From NCBI GenBank assembly GCA_015499985.1, contig JAAAUF010000037.1, positions 5,156 to 69,155 on the forward strand: DNA of 64,000 bases, in the 5' to 3' direction. The notes under the pieces were generated by a model that was not told the DNA's origin, did not search any database, and worked only from the letters and a program-made list of their open reading frames with translations. Position 1 is the stretch's first letter, and each line of letters opens with the position of its first letter. Positions 62,091 through 64,000 of this stretch are shown piece by piece. This DNA is from Haplosporangium gracile. Taxonomy: Eukaryota > Mortierellomycota > Mortierellomycetes > Mortierellales > Mortierellaceae. The translations under genes and the position numbers were made by a program.

Positions 62091-64000
62091 ATCAACATCC
62101 ACATTGAATTGGTCTTCTCGGGCAGGAATTAACGATCACACACCCGACAGACATCGAATGAACTCTGCTCGTGCGCCCTTCCATTCGCCTCAACGAATAT
62201 GTTTACCTTTCCCCTCTCACTCTCCATATTCTCGTGCTCCTCCTACTCCTCGGATCGGATGGATAGGATTGGATGTGAAGTAAAATAAGATGGACCACAT
62301 CATATCATCACAACCGATGCACCTGCATGGATAACAGGACATGGGCCATCCATCTTTTATAATTTTATACATGGGTGCCCGGCATGGCTCCCTTCTCTCC
62401 CTTTATTTTGCTCTTCCTTTTATTATCTAACCTAACCCAATACCCATTCAATTAGTTAGGCATCATCCAACTAGGATCATTTCTGCGGTCAGACACAAAA
62501 CTCAAGACAACAAGTACTCCCACAAGCCATTTAAAACCAACAACATGGCTTGAGTTCGAAACCACTTCACGGATCATCTCCGGGCATAATTCATATACAA
62601 GGTTGGTGCTGGCTTGTCATTTTTCGTTATGGTCCCTGAAATACCACTACCACAGCACTACAAACACGTCATCGTCGACTCGGATACCCCCGGTTTTGAA
62701 TTGGCCATGTTCTGAGCACTCCACAAACAACGAATTTTGGGTGCCTCCCTCTGCGCACGGTTCGAACAAATTGGAGCAAGAGATTACCCTTGTTACCATT
62801 GACATCACAACTTCTTTGAAGATACTAACCTCATGGAAAATACGCGTTCTTCTGCTCAACGTCCAATGAGTAGTAGTTACGCCTTTACTTGGAAGAATAT
62901 CCCATGTATGTTTGGAATGTTTAGAAAAATCACATATTTCACGAATACAAAATAAAGAGCGTTTTTCGACAAATGATGTCCAGGGTTAGGAGTCAATGAG
63001 TATTGTCAGCGTTCTTTTTTTCATTATGTTCTATGAGTGAACACACAACGCATTGCAATCGTTCCTCCTGTTAACAACAATCCCCCCCCTCCCCCCTTTT
63101 TTTTTTGTGGTTTTTGTGCTTTGTGCATTAGGAGCAAGACCCTTTTTTTATATCGAAGAGCGTGAGTGGAAAAAAAATAATGAACAAACCACCAAAAGGA
63201 ACGAGCCGATAATACGCACACACAAAACCACATAACTAACAAAAGGGACTAGGGGGCAAGTATCAGCACAAACCCTCGGTCCAAACCTCCCTCCAAAGAA
63301 GGAGGAGACCTTGAACGTTCCTTCTCTGCTCAAAACGCATCGTTTATCATATGTCGCAGGAATGAGTGGGTCCCAGCACAGATCCGTTTTTTATTCTCAC
63401 GATCCTCGTGTCAAAAAACACACACCTTTTCACCACATTCACAATCGCCATTTTTTTTTCTTTTGCTTTGACCTTGACCTTGACCTTGACCATTTTATAA
63501 TTTGCCTGCCCTCGATCGGATACCCTTTTTCCACGCATGTGCTGGCTGTCGTCATTACTGAGCCTTGGCCTGAACGCAACACACAAACAAAATACTCCTC
63601 TTCTTCTTCCCCCCTTTTTCGTCTTTTTGTGCTCAAGGTCCTTCTCACGGGTATTTTCTGCCCACAGTCAAAGGCGCAGGGAGTAGACCGTCATTCCCTT
63701 TTGTCGTGCCATTCAAATTTGACATCTACCAGCCGTTTACCTCCCTTTGGTCAGAGCATCCTTTTGGGGCCGCTAAGAAGTGAAAAGGTAGAGTTCCTGA
63801 TTCCTTGGATCCTTGTCAATCAGGAGAGACAATTCAAGTGTGATGAACATCTCTAGATTATTATTCAGTTGACAAACAGATCGAACACTTTTGACATAGA
63901 GAAGTAAACACACGCTATGTACCTACTCTTGTCGGAGAAAAGAGATATAAGACACGAACTCAATGAGCAATTAGAAACGGTGCATGGTATTAGTCAGAAC
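62091..64000. other. Terminal gene-free region
   Basis: No supported gene. Overlapping open frames on both strands near 62600-62870 and 63310-63856 lack recognisable content. A hexamer repeat lies at 63468-63491. Confidence 0.45.
63468..63491. repeat. TTGACC hexanucleotide repeat (4 units)
   Basis: Four exact tandem TTGACC units after a T-rich stretch. Confidence 0.85.

Noticed and set aside
63310..63856. 181-codon plus-strand frame near the window end
   Set aside because: Crosses T runs and the TTGACC repeat; contents look random and no family is recognised.

Overview
The window is nuclear DNA from a filamentous fungus, most likely an early-diverging lineage such as Mortierellomycota. Genes are spliced with short GT-AG introns (mostly about 60-250 nt, several over 400 nt). 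Proteins carry long Q/S/P/T- and RD/RE-rich low-complexity stretches. The best-recognised products are typical eukaryotic ones: LAMMER kinase, LIM protein, TAF3, Mog1, cytochrome c heme lyase, PUF protein, GTP cyclohydrolase I and a Qc-SNARE. The lineage call is inference; no marker in the window proves it. I see no prokaryotic, viral or intact transposon genes and no CRISPR array.

Layout: the 3' part of a LAMMER kinase gene (1-1425, +) converges with a four-LIM-domain gene (2063-6838, -). After 3.7 kb without a gene come a mitochondrial-type cysteine synthase (10539-12513, +), Mog1 (12903-14095, -) and TAF3 (14523-17911, -). TAF3 is divergent from cytochrome c heme lyase (18898-20172, +), which converges with a PUF/IQ-motif gene (20490-24493, -). 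GTP cyclohydrolase I (25754-27585, -) is divergent from a low-complexity membrane protein of unknown function (30371-32823, +). A 7.2 kb gene-free stretch (32824-40024) follows. A Bet1/Sft1-like SNARE (40025-40683, -) is divergent from a coiled-coil, possibly HAUS3-like protein (41065-43012, +). A small single-pass membrane ORF (43318-43572, -) is divergent from a Vps3844-type membrane protein (43940-45699, +). Then come a kelch/transmembrane gene (46034-48305, -), 4.2 kb of low-complexity DNA, an intronless F-box-like gene (52462-55110, +), an AN1-like zinc-finger gene (56649-57398, +) and a four-finger C2H2 factor (57680-60980, -). The last 3 kb has no gene I can support.

The genes do not form a pathway cluster. 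They are ordinary housekeeping and regulatory genes in mixed orientation with several divergent promoters. For every multi-exon gene with a complete coding region in the window I read splice sites by hand; all use GT-AG, and every exon sum is a multiple of three. That frame closure is the main support for the models.

The least explained feature is the gene-free block at about 35.5-38.7 kb. It holds many strongly diverged copies of a motif recurring about every 55-65 bp and reads like a decayed minisatellite. Other points of note are three tandem CPV heme motifs in the heme lyase, a PUF protein with an IQ-like motif, tiny internal exons (39 and 30 nt), C/T-rich leaders shared by many genes, and a tRNA-like A-box/B-box/oligo-T element at 49.9 kb. 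Two short N runs sit against G or C homopolymers and look like assembly breaks.
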